Positions 29,598 through 37,834 of a stretch of DNA of 64,000 bases are shown here, in pieces. The stretch is from NCBI GenBank assembly GCA_965200775.1, contig OZ241383.1, positions 1,488,001 to 1,552,000 on the forward strand, given 5' to 3'. Numbering within the stretch: position 1 is the stretch's first letter; each line of letters opens with the position of its first letter. The notes beneath the pieces are model-generated. The model was not told where the DNA came from, ran no database searches, and saw nothing but the letters and a program-made list of their open reading frames with translations. Both the position numbers and the translations under genes were made by a program. The DNA is from Poriferisocius sp965200775 (lineage in GTDB: Bacteria > Actinomycetota > Acidimicrobiia > Acidimicrobiales > Bin134).

Positions 29598-32557
29598 GTG
29601 TAATCCGTGCCGTCCCAGGAGAACGTGTTGTCGACCATCGAGCCGTGACTGTCGCCTTCGTCTCTGTCGTAGCCAAACCAGTTGTTGCCGCCTATGACTT
29701 CCAGGCCCGCGGTCATCTGGGTTTCCCAGAAGACGCCGCCGCTCGACGGCACATCCGGGGTGGCCGTCATCTCGTCGGACGCCGGGCCGTTGAGGTTGTC
29801 AAGCACCGCCCTGATCTGGAAGGTGTACTCCGTGTTGTTGGTGAGGCCCGTCACCGTGTGGCTGCGGGCGGCCGCGCCGCCGGAGATGTCGGTCCAGGCG
29901 CTATAGCCGCTCTCGGAGGAACTCGCCGGCTTCTGGCGGTACTGCCACTTGGTGATGCCGACGTTGTCCGGACCTGTCCAGTCCAGCGTGACCTGAGCGT
30001 TGCCCGCCGTCGCCTTGAAGCCCGCGGGCGCTGGCAGATACTCGGTCGTCAGCTTGACGGTGTAGCTCGTGCCAGTGGTGAAGGGGCTCGACGACACGCC
30101 GGTCGCCTGGTAACGGTTGTTGCTGGAGACCCAGGAGAGGTCGTATGGGGTGGCACCAACGTGCAGCTTGAGTCCGGTCTCCGACGCTTCCGGCAATCGG
30201 CCATTGTTGATGATCGCGAATCTCAGTTCCGAATCGCTGGAGTCATGGAAGATCAAATTGATGGTGTTGCTGGTGCCGCTATCCGGATAATTGAAGCTCA
30301 AGGGATTCAAAGTGCCGAAGTTTGCCCTCAGGTAGCCTGTCCAGCTTGCCTGTTCGCCCGCTTCCAGGGTTCCAGAGTACAGGGTGATCCCCACCGAGGG
30401 CGTGGCCTTGTTGGTGGCCGACCAGTACGTGCGCGCGTTGGCGCCGGTGCCGTACACCGCTCCCACTTGGACGTCGTACTCGGTGCCGTTGGTGAGGCCG
30501 GTGATCTCGTAGCCGCTGGACTCGTTGCCGCTGGGCTCGGTCCAGTCGTTGGCGGTGGACACCTTGTAGCGCACCTGATGCGAGGCAGCGCCGGCGGCGT
30601 CGGTCCAGGTGACGGTGAGCTTGGTGTCATCCGGCGCCACGGCGACGTTCATTGGGACGGGGACGATGAGGTGGATCTCGTAGATTTCGCCGTCGGTGAA
30701 GGACGCGTTGCTGTTGGCGACGCCCCAGTAGTAACTGCCGGTGCTAATCCATTCTATCTGGACCCAGGTCGCGGACGAACCGGATCCGAGCTGCAACACG
30801 AACCCCTCGTCGAGCGGGCTTGGCAATCGCGTTTCGTTAATTGGGGTGGCTGGTTTCGAGACGTAAATGAAAGGCCTGCCAGCAAGTGAGTCCCTGATAT
30901 AGAGATTACTCACCGTAAAGCCACTGGCCGGAGCACTCAGGGAGTCGCTTGTAATTTGTCCCGCTTGGGACGTGTAACCGACATCGTTGATGGCCCCAAT
31001 CTCGCGAGTTCCCGCCACCATCACGGTGGAAAGGAATGAACTGGCGACGGTCGCGGTCTCGTCGTCCACCACGCGCGCGGCGACCGAGCCGGTCTTGTTG
31101 TCGTAGCCGCTGTCGCCGTTGCTGCCCTCGGTGTCGTGGTTGATGGTCACGTCGCGCTTGTTACCGGTGTTCTGGGCGGTGTCGTCCTGACCGTTGAGGG
31201 TGACCGTCTGGGCGGTATTCCAGTTGGTGGAAGTGAACGTGAGGGTGACGTCGTCGCCCGGGGTGCAGGATGCGCCCGTGCAGACCTTGGCGGCGGTGTT
31301 GTCGCTGGGCGTCACCTTCACCGTGACGTTGCCGGTGGGCTGGGCGGAGAGCTTCACCGTCCAGTCGGCGGTGCCGCCGTTCTCGAGCACGGTGCGGCTG
31401 CTCTCGGAGAGGACGATGTGCTTGGCCGAGGGGGTGGCCTTGACGGTGGCGGACCAGTGGGTGCCGCAGGCGTCCTTGCCGTCGCAGGCCGGGGTGCTGG
31501 TGCCGTCGCTCGTGCCGTGGTCGGCGCCGACCTGTACGTCGTATTCGGTGTCGGCGGTGAGGCTCGACAGCGTGTAGGGGTTGGCCGGGCTGGTGACGAC
31601 GGTCCAGTCGCCGTCGTTGCCGGAGGTGGTGGCGCGGTGGCGCAAGCGGTGGCCCGTGGCGCCGGTGGCGTCGGTCCAGGCGATGGAGAGCGAGGTGCCG
31701 GTGGCGGCGTTGGCGGTGACGCCGGACGGGGCCGGGCCGGGGGTGCCGGTGGCGATGATTTCGTCCCAAGTGGTGTTGTACACCCGCACTTGATACACCG
31801 TGCCGTTGGTGAGGCCGGTGACGTTGCAGTCGTGCTCGCTCAAGGGCGCCGCGCTGCCGGTCGTATCGCAGGCGCCGCTGCTCCACCAGCTCCAGTTTCC
31901 GGTGGTCCCTTGTCGATAGTAGAAGTTGGCGATCGGCACAGGAAGGAGCCCGGTGTTGCCATGCGTCCAGGTCGCGTACAGGCCGCCGTCCCTGGGCTGC
32001 ACGGCCAGGTTCGAATGCGGACCGGTAGGCAGGCTGGGCGCCGTTTTATCGGGGGCCGCAGTCCAGTAGGTCTTGCCGCCAAGGACCGCGCCGACCTGGA
32101 CAAAGTACTCCGTGCCGTTCATCAGCCCGGTGATCTCGTAGCCACTCGTCTTGTCGGTCGCGGTCGTCCAGGCGATGGGGTTGATCCCGGAGTGACGCAC
32201 CGAATAAGAGGCGGCGCCGGTCACGTCATCCCAGGTAACGGTGATCTTCGCATCGCCCACGGTGAACGTGACGTTGCCGGGCGTCTTCGCCGCGTTGACC
32301 AGAATCGGGTCGGTCGCGGGCCCGGCGGAAGCGGACGTACCGGCCCCCGTCTTGGAGCGGACGCGGAGCAGATAGTCCTCGCCCGCGGTCAGGCCCGTGA
32401 AGGTCCATACCGAATTGGTCTGGTCGTCCGCATGGGTCTGGGTCCAGGCGCTCGCGGAAGCGAGCCTGTGCTCGGCGATGAAGTCGTTCTCGCTGGCATC
32501 CCAAATGAGACGTGCGGTGGTGGATGTCAACGTCTTAAGGTACAGATCCTCCGGCAC
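29420..32557 (-). CDS. Fragment 3 of the Fn3 protein
   Basis: 1,045 codons and the largest piece. It has multiple Fn3 modules, a second Calx-beta-like unit (SSRTVLENGGTADWTVKLSA), and DLSWVSSNNRYQATGV segments that act as templates for diagnosing lesions elsewhere. The frame is lost after GTWSLGG at a G6 run. No start codon with an RBS; it is unlikely to be translated on its own. Confidence 0.65.
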   Translation of the reverse strand: MPEDLYLKTLTSTTARLIWDASENDFIAEHRLASASAWTQTHADDQTNSVWTFTGLTAGEDYLLRVRSKTGAGTSASAGPATDPILVNAAKTPGNVTFTVGDAKITVTWDDVTGAASYSVRHSGINPIAWTTATDKTSGYEITGLMNGTEYFVQVGAVLGGKTYWTAAPDKTAPSLPTGPHSNLAVQPRDGGLYATWTHGNTGLLPVPIANFYYRQGTTGNWSWWSSGACDTTGSAAPLSEHDCNVTGLTNGTVYQVRVYNTTWDEIIATGTPGPAPSGVTANAATGTSLSIAWTDATGATGHRLRHRATTSGNDGDWTVVTSPANPYTLSSLTADTEYDVQVGADHGTSDGTSTPACDGKDACGTHWSATVKATPSAKHIVLSESSRTVLENGGTADWTVKLSAQPTGNVTVKVTPSDNTAAKVCTGASCTPGDDVTLTFTSTNWNTAQTVTLNGQDDTAQNTGNKRDVTINHDTEGSNGDSGYDNKTGSVAARVVDDETATVASSFLSTVMVAGTREIGAINDVGYTSQAGQITSDSLSAPASGFTVSNLYIRDSLAGRPFIYVSKPATPINETRLPSPLDEGFVLQLGSGSSATWVQIEWISTGSYYWGVANSNASFTDGEIYEIHLIVPVPMNVAVAPDDTKLTVTWTDAAGAASHQVRYKVSTANDWTEPSGNESSGYEITGLTNGTEYDVQVGAVYGTGANARTYWSATNKATPSVGITLYSGTLEAGEQASWTGYLRANFGTLNPLSFNYPDSGTSNTINLIFHDSSDSELRFAIINNGRLPEASETGLKLHVGATPYDLSWVSSNNRYQATGVSSSPFTTGTSYTVKLTTEYLPAPAGFKATAGNAQVTLDWTGPDNVGITKWQYRQKPASSSESGYSAWTDISGGAAARSHTVTGLTNNTEYTFQIRAVLDNLNGPASDEMTATPDVPSSGGVFWETQMTAGLEVIGGNNWFGYDRDEGDSHGSMVDNTFSWDGTDYTWTTVQVGPSSVCVRTDPAIVNVDTFESLVLTVGDTDHRGTWSLGGSTTHACITAPLPP

Positions 32558-32632
32558 CCCCGGCAGCCCCGAGGCGGGCGTGGCCTTGGTGGTGCTCGTC
32601 CAGCTGGTCGTGCTGCCATCGACCGCGCCGGC

Positions 32633-33436
32633 CTAAAAGTCGTACTCGGTGGCGTTGGTGAGGCTGCCGATTTCGACGGGGCTGGTCTGATCGGTGAGGG
32701 TGGTCCAACTGTTGGTGGTGGACACCTTGTAGCGCACCGAATAGGAGTCCGCGCCGGCCAACTCGTCCCAGAACACCTTGGCCATGGCGTTGCCGGGATG
32801 GACCTCGAAGTTGCGCAGGGTGGCGGTGGGCGTGGCCTTCTCCTCGCTGGACGCGAGGCCCTTTGCGCTGCCGTACACGGCGCGGATCTGGAAGGTGTAC
32901 TCGGTGTTGTTGGTGAGGCTGCCCACCGTGTGGCTGCAGGTCGTGTTCGCGGTGGTGTGGCAGGTGTCGTCGCTGTCGAGCGTGATTGCGGCCCAGTTGT
33001 TGTAGGCGCCGGTGGACTTGTAGCGGAACTCCCAGCCGGTGATGCTGCTGTCGGTGGGGCCGGTCCAGGTGAGCTCGACCTCGGCGTTGCCGCCGGTGGC
33101 CGCGAATCCGCTGGGCGGCTCTCCCGGCGTCGGCGTGGCCTTGACGGTGTCCGACCACCAGGTGTCGCTGCCGAACACCGCGCCGACCTGGACGTTGTAC
33201 TCGGTTTCGTTGGTGAGGCCGGTGATCTCGTAGCCGCTGGACTCGTTGCCTGTGGGCTCGGTCCAGTCGCTGGCGGTGGACACCTTGTAGCGCACCTGAT
33301 GCGAGGCGGCGCCGGTGGCGTCGGTCCAGGTGACGGTGAGCTTGGCATTCCCGGCCGCCACCGCGACGTTCTTGGGCGTGGAGTCGATCAGGTGGACCTC
33401 AAGGATGGCGTCCTCGGGGAAGGGGTTGGTGGTCAC
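32633..33436 (-). CDS. Fragment 2 of the Fn3 protein
   Basis: 267 codons with three Fn3-like modules (VAVAAGNAKLTVTWTDATGA, FAATGGNAEVELTWTGP, HPGNAMAKVFWDE). Continuous in sense with fragment 1 once the 20-bp duplication is removed. Ends at an amber codon in EYDF-TAG-AGAVDG; fragment 3 continues in the same frame. Confidence 0.65.
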   Translation of the reverse strand: MTTNPFPEDAILEVHLIDSTPKNVAVAAGNAKLTVTWTDATGAASHQVRYKVSTASDWTEPTGNESSGYEITGLTNETEYNVQVGAVFGSDTWWSDTVKATPTPGEPPSGFAATGGNAEVELTWTGPTDSSITGWEFRYKSTGAYNNWAAITLDSDDTCHTTANTTCSHTVGSLTNNTEYTFQIRAVYGSAKGLASSEEKATPTATLRNFEVHPGNAMAKVFWDELAGADSYSVRYKVSTTNSWTTLTDQTSPVEIGSLTNATEYDF

Positions 33437-33474
33437 GCCGGTGAGCTGGTACTGGTTTAGGGCGCTGCTCCACG

Positions 33475-36201
33475 TCAGTTTGTAGATGGTCCCATCAGTT
33501 TGTAGATGGTCCCATCAATCCACAACCTGAGTGGTTCTAACCTCGTCGGCAATCGCGTACGAACGCCAGCGTTGAAAGCGATATCGTTAGTCACTGTATC
33601 CCATACGAGCGAGCCCACCGTATAGCTGCTGCCCCCGACGGTGATGGCATTCGACGACAGTGCGCCAGCAGTCGTGCTGTAGCCGGAGACGGTCGCACCC
33701 CCGCTCACATAGCTCCCCGGCACCATCACCGCCGACCAGATGGCGTCCGCGACGGTTTCGGTCTCGTCGTCCGCCACCGCCACGGCGACAGATGCGGTCA
33801 GGTCGTAGTCGTCGTCCGAGCTCGCGGTGTGGGTGATCGTCACGTCGCGCTTGTTGTCCGTGTTCTGGCTGGTGTCGTCCACGCCGGTGACGGTGACGTC
33901 CTGGGCGGTCTGCCAGTTGGTCGAGGTGAAGGTGATCGAGGCCGGGCTGACCGTCGCGTCGCTAGTGTTGCCAGACGCCACAGCCACGGTGACGTAGGCG
34001 CTCGGCTGCGCGGAGAGAGCCACGGTCCAGGTGGCCGTGCCGCACTTCTCGAGCACGGTGTGGCTGGTCTTGGAGAGCACGAGGGACTTGCTTCCCGGGG
34101 TGGCTTCCTTCAGGTTGGACCATGCGCCGCTGCCGGCAGCATTGGTGGCCCGCACGCGCACCTGGTACGACTGGTCGTTGGTCAGGCCGGTGATGGTTGC
34201 GGTTCGGGCCGTGCCGGTGTGCGGCCAGTTCGTGAAGTTCCCAGATGTGCCCTGGCGGTACTCCACGTCGTAGTCCGTGATGGCGGCGCCGTTTGTGTCG
34301 GGCTCGGGCCAATTCGCCGTGATCTGCGTATTGCCCGCCGTCAGGGTCACGGCGGGCTTGACCGGCACTGTCCTCGGCGATGCCGTCGGCGTGGCCGTAG
34401 CCGCGTCGGACCATGCGCCGCTGCCTGCGGAATTCGTCGCCCGCACCCGCACCTGGTACGACTGGCCGTTGGTCAGACTGTCGATGGTCGTGCTGCGCGT
34501 GGTGCCGGTGTGGGGCTTGTCGGTCCAGCCGCCCGAATTGCCCTGCCGGTATTGCACATCGTAGTCGGTGATGGCGGCGCCGTTGTTGGCGGGTTCGGTC
34601 CACTCGACCTCGATCTCCACGTTGCCCGGCGTCAGGGTCACGACCGGCTTGTCCGGCGCCGATGGCGATGCCGTCGGCGTGGCCGTAGCCGCGTCGGACC
34701 ACGGGCCGCTGCCTGCTGAGTTCGTGGCCCGCACCCGCACCTGGTACGACTGGCCGTTGGTCAGGCCGGTGATCGTCGTGTTGAGCGTCGTGCCGGTGTG
34801 CGGCCAGTCCGTGTAGTTCCCAGATGTGCCCTGGCGGTACTCCACGTCGTAGTCGGTGATGGCGGCACCATTGTTCGCGGGCGCGGTCCACTCGACCTCG
34901 ATCTGGGTGTTGCCCGCCGTCAGCGTCGGCGCGTCCGGCTGGCCCGGCGCCGACACCGATGGCTGCGGCGTGGCCGTAGCCGAGGCGGACCACGGGCCGC
35001 TGCCTGCTGAGTTCTTCGCCTGCACCTGGACTTGGTACGACTGGCCGTTGGTCAGGCCGGTGATAGTGGTGTTGCGCGACGTTCCGGTGTGGGGCTTGTC
35101 CGTCCAGCCGCCGGACGTGCCCGCCCGGTAGCGCACGTCGTAGTCGGTGATGGTGGCGCCGTTGTTCGCAGGCTCTGTCCACGTGACGCCGAGCTGGGCG
35201 TTACCCGGGGTCAGCGTGACGACAGGTTTGCCCGGTGTGGTCGGTCCGGTCGTGCCGCCGCCGGGTGTGGCGCGGCGCACGGCCCAGGCGGAGCCCGTGC
35301 CGATGGCGTTGATGGCGCTGACCCGCACGCCGTAGGAGGTGTTGTTGGTCAATTCGGTTAGCGTCGCGTTCCGGCTGGTGCCGGTGTGGGTCCATCGCTG
35401 CCACGGGCCGTTGCCGGCCTGGTACTCGATGCAGTAGCCGGTGAGTGGGGAGCCGCCGTCGGGCGGGGCGTTCCAGGACGCGTTGATCTGCGCGTTGCCG
35501 GCGGTTAGGTGCAGGCCGGTTACTTGATTCGGAGTGGTCGGCACCTGCGGTTCCGGCGGCTGCTCGGGGGTGGCGTATTCGGGAGCGGACGCGGGGCCTG
35601 TGCCGGCACCGTTGAAGGCGGAGACGCGCACGGCGTAAGAGGTGTCGTTGCTCAGGCAGGTGATGGTCGTGTGCGTGGCCGTGCCGGGGTGGGGCCAGGT
35701 GTGCCAATAGCCGCTTCCGGCGCGGTATTCAACCCGGTAGCCGGTGACCGGCAGGCCGCCGTTGTCGGCGGCTTGGGCCCAGGACGCCTCGATTTGGCGG
35801 TCGCCGGGTTGCAGCAGGACGTACAGGATCTGGCTCGGCGGCGTCGGCTGCCCGCCGCGCTCCTCGGGTATGGCGTTGACGGTCTCGGGATCGCTTTCCT
35901 GGCCTGCTTCGTTCATCGCCGAGACCTCGAAGACATACTCGACGTTGTTCATCAAGTTGTCGAAGGTGTGGCGGGTGTCAGTTGTGTCAACGGGGAACAG
36001 CGGGATCGAGGCGTAGCCGACCGCGTAGTAGCGAATGCGATAGCCGGTGGCGCCTTCGGCGGCGTCCCACTGCAGGGTGATCTGCTCGTGGCCGGCGGTG
36101 GCGGTCAGTTCAGAGACAGGGTCAGGGACATCGGATCGAGCCTGGACCGTTCCGGCGCTGGACAGGCTCGCGACCAGGGCAAGCACAACCAGGCAGGCCA
36201 C
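33475..36201 (-). CDS. Fragment 1: signal peptide plus seven Fn3 modules
   Basis: 908 codons. Hydrophobic export segment ACLVVLALVASLSSAGTVQA, then seven Fn3 repeats with recurring LTAGNxQI..W and TNGQSYQVRVRATNSAGSG, then a Calx-beta-like unit (TSHTVLEKCGTATWTVALSA) before the frame breaks at the 20-bp duplication. The GTG start at 36201 lacks the basic n-region; ATG 36259 plus one fewer C would supply TRLAWVR ahead of the hydrophobic core. This piece alone could be secreted as a truncated protein. Confidence 0.75.
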   Translation of the reverse strand: MACLVVLALVASLSSAGTVQARSDVPDPVSELTATAGHEQITLQWDAAEGATGYRIRYYAVGYASIPLFPVDTTDTRHTFDNLMNNVEYVFEVSAMNEAGQESDPETVNAIPEERGGQPTPPSQILYVLLQPGDRQIEASWAQAADNGGLPVTGYRVEYRAGSGYWHTWPHPGTATHTTITCLSNDTSYAVRVSAFNGAGTGPASAPEYATPEQPPEPQVPTTPNQVTGLHLTAGNAQINASWNAPPDGGSPLTGYCIEYQAGNGPWQRWTHTGTSRNATLTELTNNTSYGVRVSAINAIGTGSAWAVRRATPGGGTTGPTTPGKPVVTLTPGNAQLGVTWTEPANNGATITDYDVRYRAGTSGGWTDKPHTGTSRNTTITGLTNGQSYQVQVQAKNSAGSGPWSASATATPQPSVSAPGQPDAPTLTAGNTQIEVEWTAPANNGAAITDYDVEYRQGTSGNYTDWPHTGTTLNTTITGLTNGQSYQVRVRATNSAGSGPWSDAATATPTASPSAPDKPVVTLTPGNVEIEVEWTEPANNGAAITDYDVQYRQGNSGGWTDKPHTGTTRSTTIDSLTNGQSYQVRVRATNSAGSGAWSDAATATPTASPRTVPVKPAVTLTAGNTQITANWPEPDTNGAAITDYDVEYRQGTSGNFTNWPHTGTARTATITGLTNDQSYQVRVRATNAAGSGAWSNLKEATPGSKSLVLSKTSHTVLEKCGTATWTVALSAQPSAYVTVAVASGNTSDATVSPASITFTSTNWQTAQDVTVTGVDDTSQNTDNKRDVTITHTASSDDDYDLTASVAVAVADDETETVADAIWSAVMVPGSYVSGGATVSGYSTTAGALSSNAITVGGSSYTVGSLVWDTVTNDIAFNAGVRTRLPTRLEPLRLWIDGTIYKLMGPSTN
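33476..33515. repeat. 20-bp perfect tandem duplication in the Fn3 gene
   Basis: Two identical adjacent 20-base units, 33476-33495 and 33496-33515. Deleting one restores the reading DGTIYKLTWSSALNQYQLTG across the break. With it, the frame stops at TGA 33475-33477. Confidence 0.95.
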
Positions 36202-36247
36202 GCAGCGGACCCATGCGAGCCGTGTGAGCGAGGTTGTGCCTGCCTCT

Positions 36248-36256
36248 GGGGGGGGG
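36248..36256. repeat. Nine-G/C homopolymer next to the likely Fn3 gene start
   Basis: On the minus strand ATG (36259) is followed at once by nine C. With eight C the ATG would be in frame with a complete signal peptide (TRLAWVRCVACLVVLALVA); with nine it is out of frame. It is a candidate slipped-strand switch. Confidence 0.6.
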
Positions 36257-36259
36257 CAT

Positions 36260-36722
36260 GACGCGCCTGTCGGCCCGCGGGTGTGAACCCGGAACCCCAG
36301 TACGGCTTGTCAAGCCCCTATCAGCCATGCGCAGCAGTCCTGTTCACAACTCAGTCCTCACTGGCGGTCGGCAGGCACAACCCACGCAGTGCGAAAGACG
36401 CCTTGCCTCGAACCAACGAGCAACAATACCTAAAAACGATAGTTTACCCAAAAGCAAGATCCGGACACCCGGACCACGGGCACGCATACCGCCCGCAGCG
36501 CCCCACCGGACAGGGCCCCCGCCCAAACATCGCCGACCACCGCCGGCCGCCAGCCCCGCCGCACGTTCAGCGCGCTGGCCTACGGCCACCAACGACCGAG
36601 CAGGCGTCTTCAAGGATCGACCTCCCCCATCGAACCAGCGCGTTCCGAAGCGCCCCCGCGACCAGCGACTCCCCTCCGAGCTCAACCTGAACTGAAGGTC
36701 GAGGCCTGCCACCCCACCCACA
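36260..36722. other. Non-coding stretch upstream of the Fn3 gene
   Basis: About 460 bases with no convincing gene on either strand; open frames here have no family features and unusual composition. TTGACA on the minus strand (36308-36313) could be a -35 for the Fn3 gene but lacks a good -10 partner. Confidence 0.5.
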
Positions 36723-36815
36723 ACGGCGGTTCAAGTGCGGAGGGCAGCGTGGTGGGTGGCGGTCACCGCGTCGATGCAGGCTTGGCGGGCTGCGGCGACC
36801 TCGGAGTCGTAGAGG
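36723..36815 (-). repeat. Displaced copy of the pheT 3' end (direct repeat, left)
   Basis: 93 bases matching 39104-39196 with four mismatches. It encodes DSEVAAARQACIDAVTATHH then AALRT-stop, the last residues of PheT, but here not attached to pheT. It marks the left boundary of the restriction-modification cassette. Confidence 0.9.
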
Positions 36816-36862
36816 TCTCCTAGCTCTTCAGGCATTTCGTCTTCTGATGCCACGCTTGTCAC
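36731..36862 (-). CDS. 43-residue hybrid ORF: cassette sequence fused to a PheT tail
   Basis: Starts with GTG overlapping the stop of the methyltransferase gene (GTGA) and reads VTSVASEDEMPEELGDLY before joining the duplicated PheT C-terminus. Probably a by-product of the insertion rather than a functional gene, although the 4-base overlap would let it be translated. Confidence 0.35.
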   Translation of the reverse strand: MTSVASEDEMPEELGDLYDSEVAAARQACIDAVTATHHAALRT

Positions 36863-37788
36863 TTTGCAAAGGGAAGAGTCTGAAGTACGTCGCTATCCAA
36901 AATACGGGCGCGCATATTATCAACATATTGCGGTTCAATTTCAATGCCTAGCGAAGGATATCCTAACTCCATAGCTGCCACCAAAGTTGTACCGCTACCA
37001 GCAAACGGATCCAAAATCAAATTGTCCTTGGAGTATGGCACGAGAAGCTCAATTAGTCGCTTGACCAAAGCTAGTGGTTTTGCAGTACAATGCGTCAGTT
37101 TCTTCTCAAGGCTGCTCTTCTTGAATCCTTCCAGGATATTGGATTGAAAAGAGCCGTCGGAGTTTAGGGTCTTGAACACGCCTAAGCCAGTGGCTTGGAC
37201 TGTATTCCAGTAATTGTTGAGCAGCGGCTTTTGCACAAGAACAATAGCCTCCCATTCACCACGAAAACAGGAATGCCACCCGTCCCAGCGTTTGGCATCT
37301 ACATGCTTCATCTTCAGCAATTTAGCCCCCAAATTCAAGCCTTTTGGGATGCCCGATGACCTTCGATACACCAGCACGTCTCGGGCATAGAATCCAGCGT
37401 CTTCCAATGCAACTTGCACATGTGCCAATGAACGGGTGCTACTGAACACTGCGACTGGTGAACCAGCTTTACAGAGACGAAACAGTTGACTACTCCATTC
37501 CCGACACCAACCAAGATACTCTACGACATTTTCTCGATTACGCTCATACCACCGACCATTTCTGACTCCGCCAGCTAAACCGCTGCCGTAAGGAATATTC
37601 TTTACTAATGTACTACTATCCTTGGCGCGTTCGATTCTGCGCTCCACTTCATTCGTATCCCAAGAGCGCCCGATGAACTCATAATTGTAAGGTGGATCGG
37701 TAATGCACGCTGCCACCGAATGGTCGGCCATTGTAGCCATAATTTCGATGCAATCGCCGCATTCGATTTGGGGTGTCAAGTTACCCAT
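36859..37788 (-). CDS. Type II DNA methyltransferase (beta-class N4/N6 amino-methyltransferase)
   Basis: 309 residues. Catalytic motif ITDPPYNYEF (DPPY, about residue 31) near the N-terminus and SAM-binding motif LILDPFAGSGTTLVAAMELG near the C-terminus, the order of beta-class enzymes. DPPY allows N6-adenine or N4-cytosine methylation; the target is not known. The gene is clearly poorer in GC than the backbone, a sign of transfer. It follows the putative restriction enzyme on the same strand but has its own promoter in the 46-base gap, which would let methylation be set up independently. Its stop overlaps a hybrid ORF. Confidence 0.88.
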   Translation of the reverse strand: MGNLTPQIECGDCIEIMATMADHSVAACITDPPYNYEFIGRSWDTNEVERRIERAKDSSTLVKNIPYGSGLAGGVRNGRWYERNRENVVEYLGWCREWSSQLFRLCKAGSPVAVFSSTRSLAHVQVALEDAGFYARDVLVYRRSSGIPKGLNLGAKLLKMKHVDAKRWDGWHSCFRGEWEAIVLVQKPLLNNYWNTVQATGLGVFKTLNSDGSFQSNILEGFKKSSLEKKLTHCTAKPLALVKRLIELLVPYSKDNLILDPFAGSGTTLVAAMELGYPSLGIEIEPQYVDNMRARILDSDVLQTLPFAK

Positions 37789-37794
37789 CCCGTC

Positions 37795-37821
37795 TGTCTA
37801 TAAAGAATATGTGCTTGTCAA
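37795..37821 (-). promoter_or_regulatory. Promoter of the cassette methyltransferase
   Basis: TTGACA (37816-37821), 15-base spacer, TAGACA (37795-37800), then six bases to the ATG at 37788. The -35 is a perfect match, the spacer is slightly short, and the mRNA would be leaderless. Confidence 0.5.
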
Positions 37822-37834
37822 TATGCATGTCTAG

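Larger units (their letters stand above)
28093..36201 (-). pseudogene. Giant secreted fibronectin type III / Calx-beta-like repeat protein, disrupted
   Basis: Reconstructed protein of about 2,700 residues, now in pieces. The pieces line up in order with no loss of repeat units. Five lesions separate them: a 20-bp tandem duplication (33476-33515) that shifts the frame; TAG at 32633-32635 where sibling repeats have a Gln codon (EYDVQVGA); loss of one G in a G6 run (plus strand C6 at 29463-29468); loss of one A near 29270 (the TITKWQYR motif reads TITSG); and TAG at 28819-28821 where the sibling repeat has Trp (DLSWVSSN). Reversing these restores one frame throughout. Domains: signal peptide, seven N-terminal Fn3 modules, Calx-beta-like segments, more than ten further Fn3-like modules and a C-terminal putative-Ig-like part. 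Probably a surface adhesin. No C-terminal anchor is visible. Confidence 0.8.

Noticed and set aside
28819..32635. Programmed amber readthrough of the two TAG codons in the Fn3 gene
   Set aside because: Frameshifts and a duplication also break the gene, and no readthrough signal or PYLIS-like hairpin is seen; simple inactivation is more economical.
29486..33460. Long plus-strand open frames opposite the Fn3 gene (467 and 774 codons)
   Set aside because: Glycine/valine-rich shadows of the repetitive minus-strand gene; no start signals or independent domains.
33500..36000. Periodic repeats that might suggest a CRISPR array or satellite
   Set aside because: The period is about 270-285 bp, and the repeats translate into Fn3 modules with protein-level conservation.
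36122..36328. Short minus-strand frame from the ATG beside the C9 tract as it now reads
   Set aside because: In its present frame it gives a proline/cysteine-rich nonsense peptide; only the C8 frame joins the secreted protein.
36344..36721. 125-codon minus-strand open frame upstream of the Fn3 gene
   Set aside because: No motif, poor composition and no start signals; it also runs into the duplicated pheT tail.
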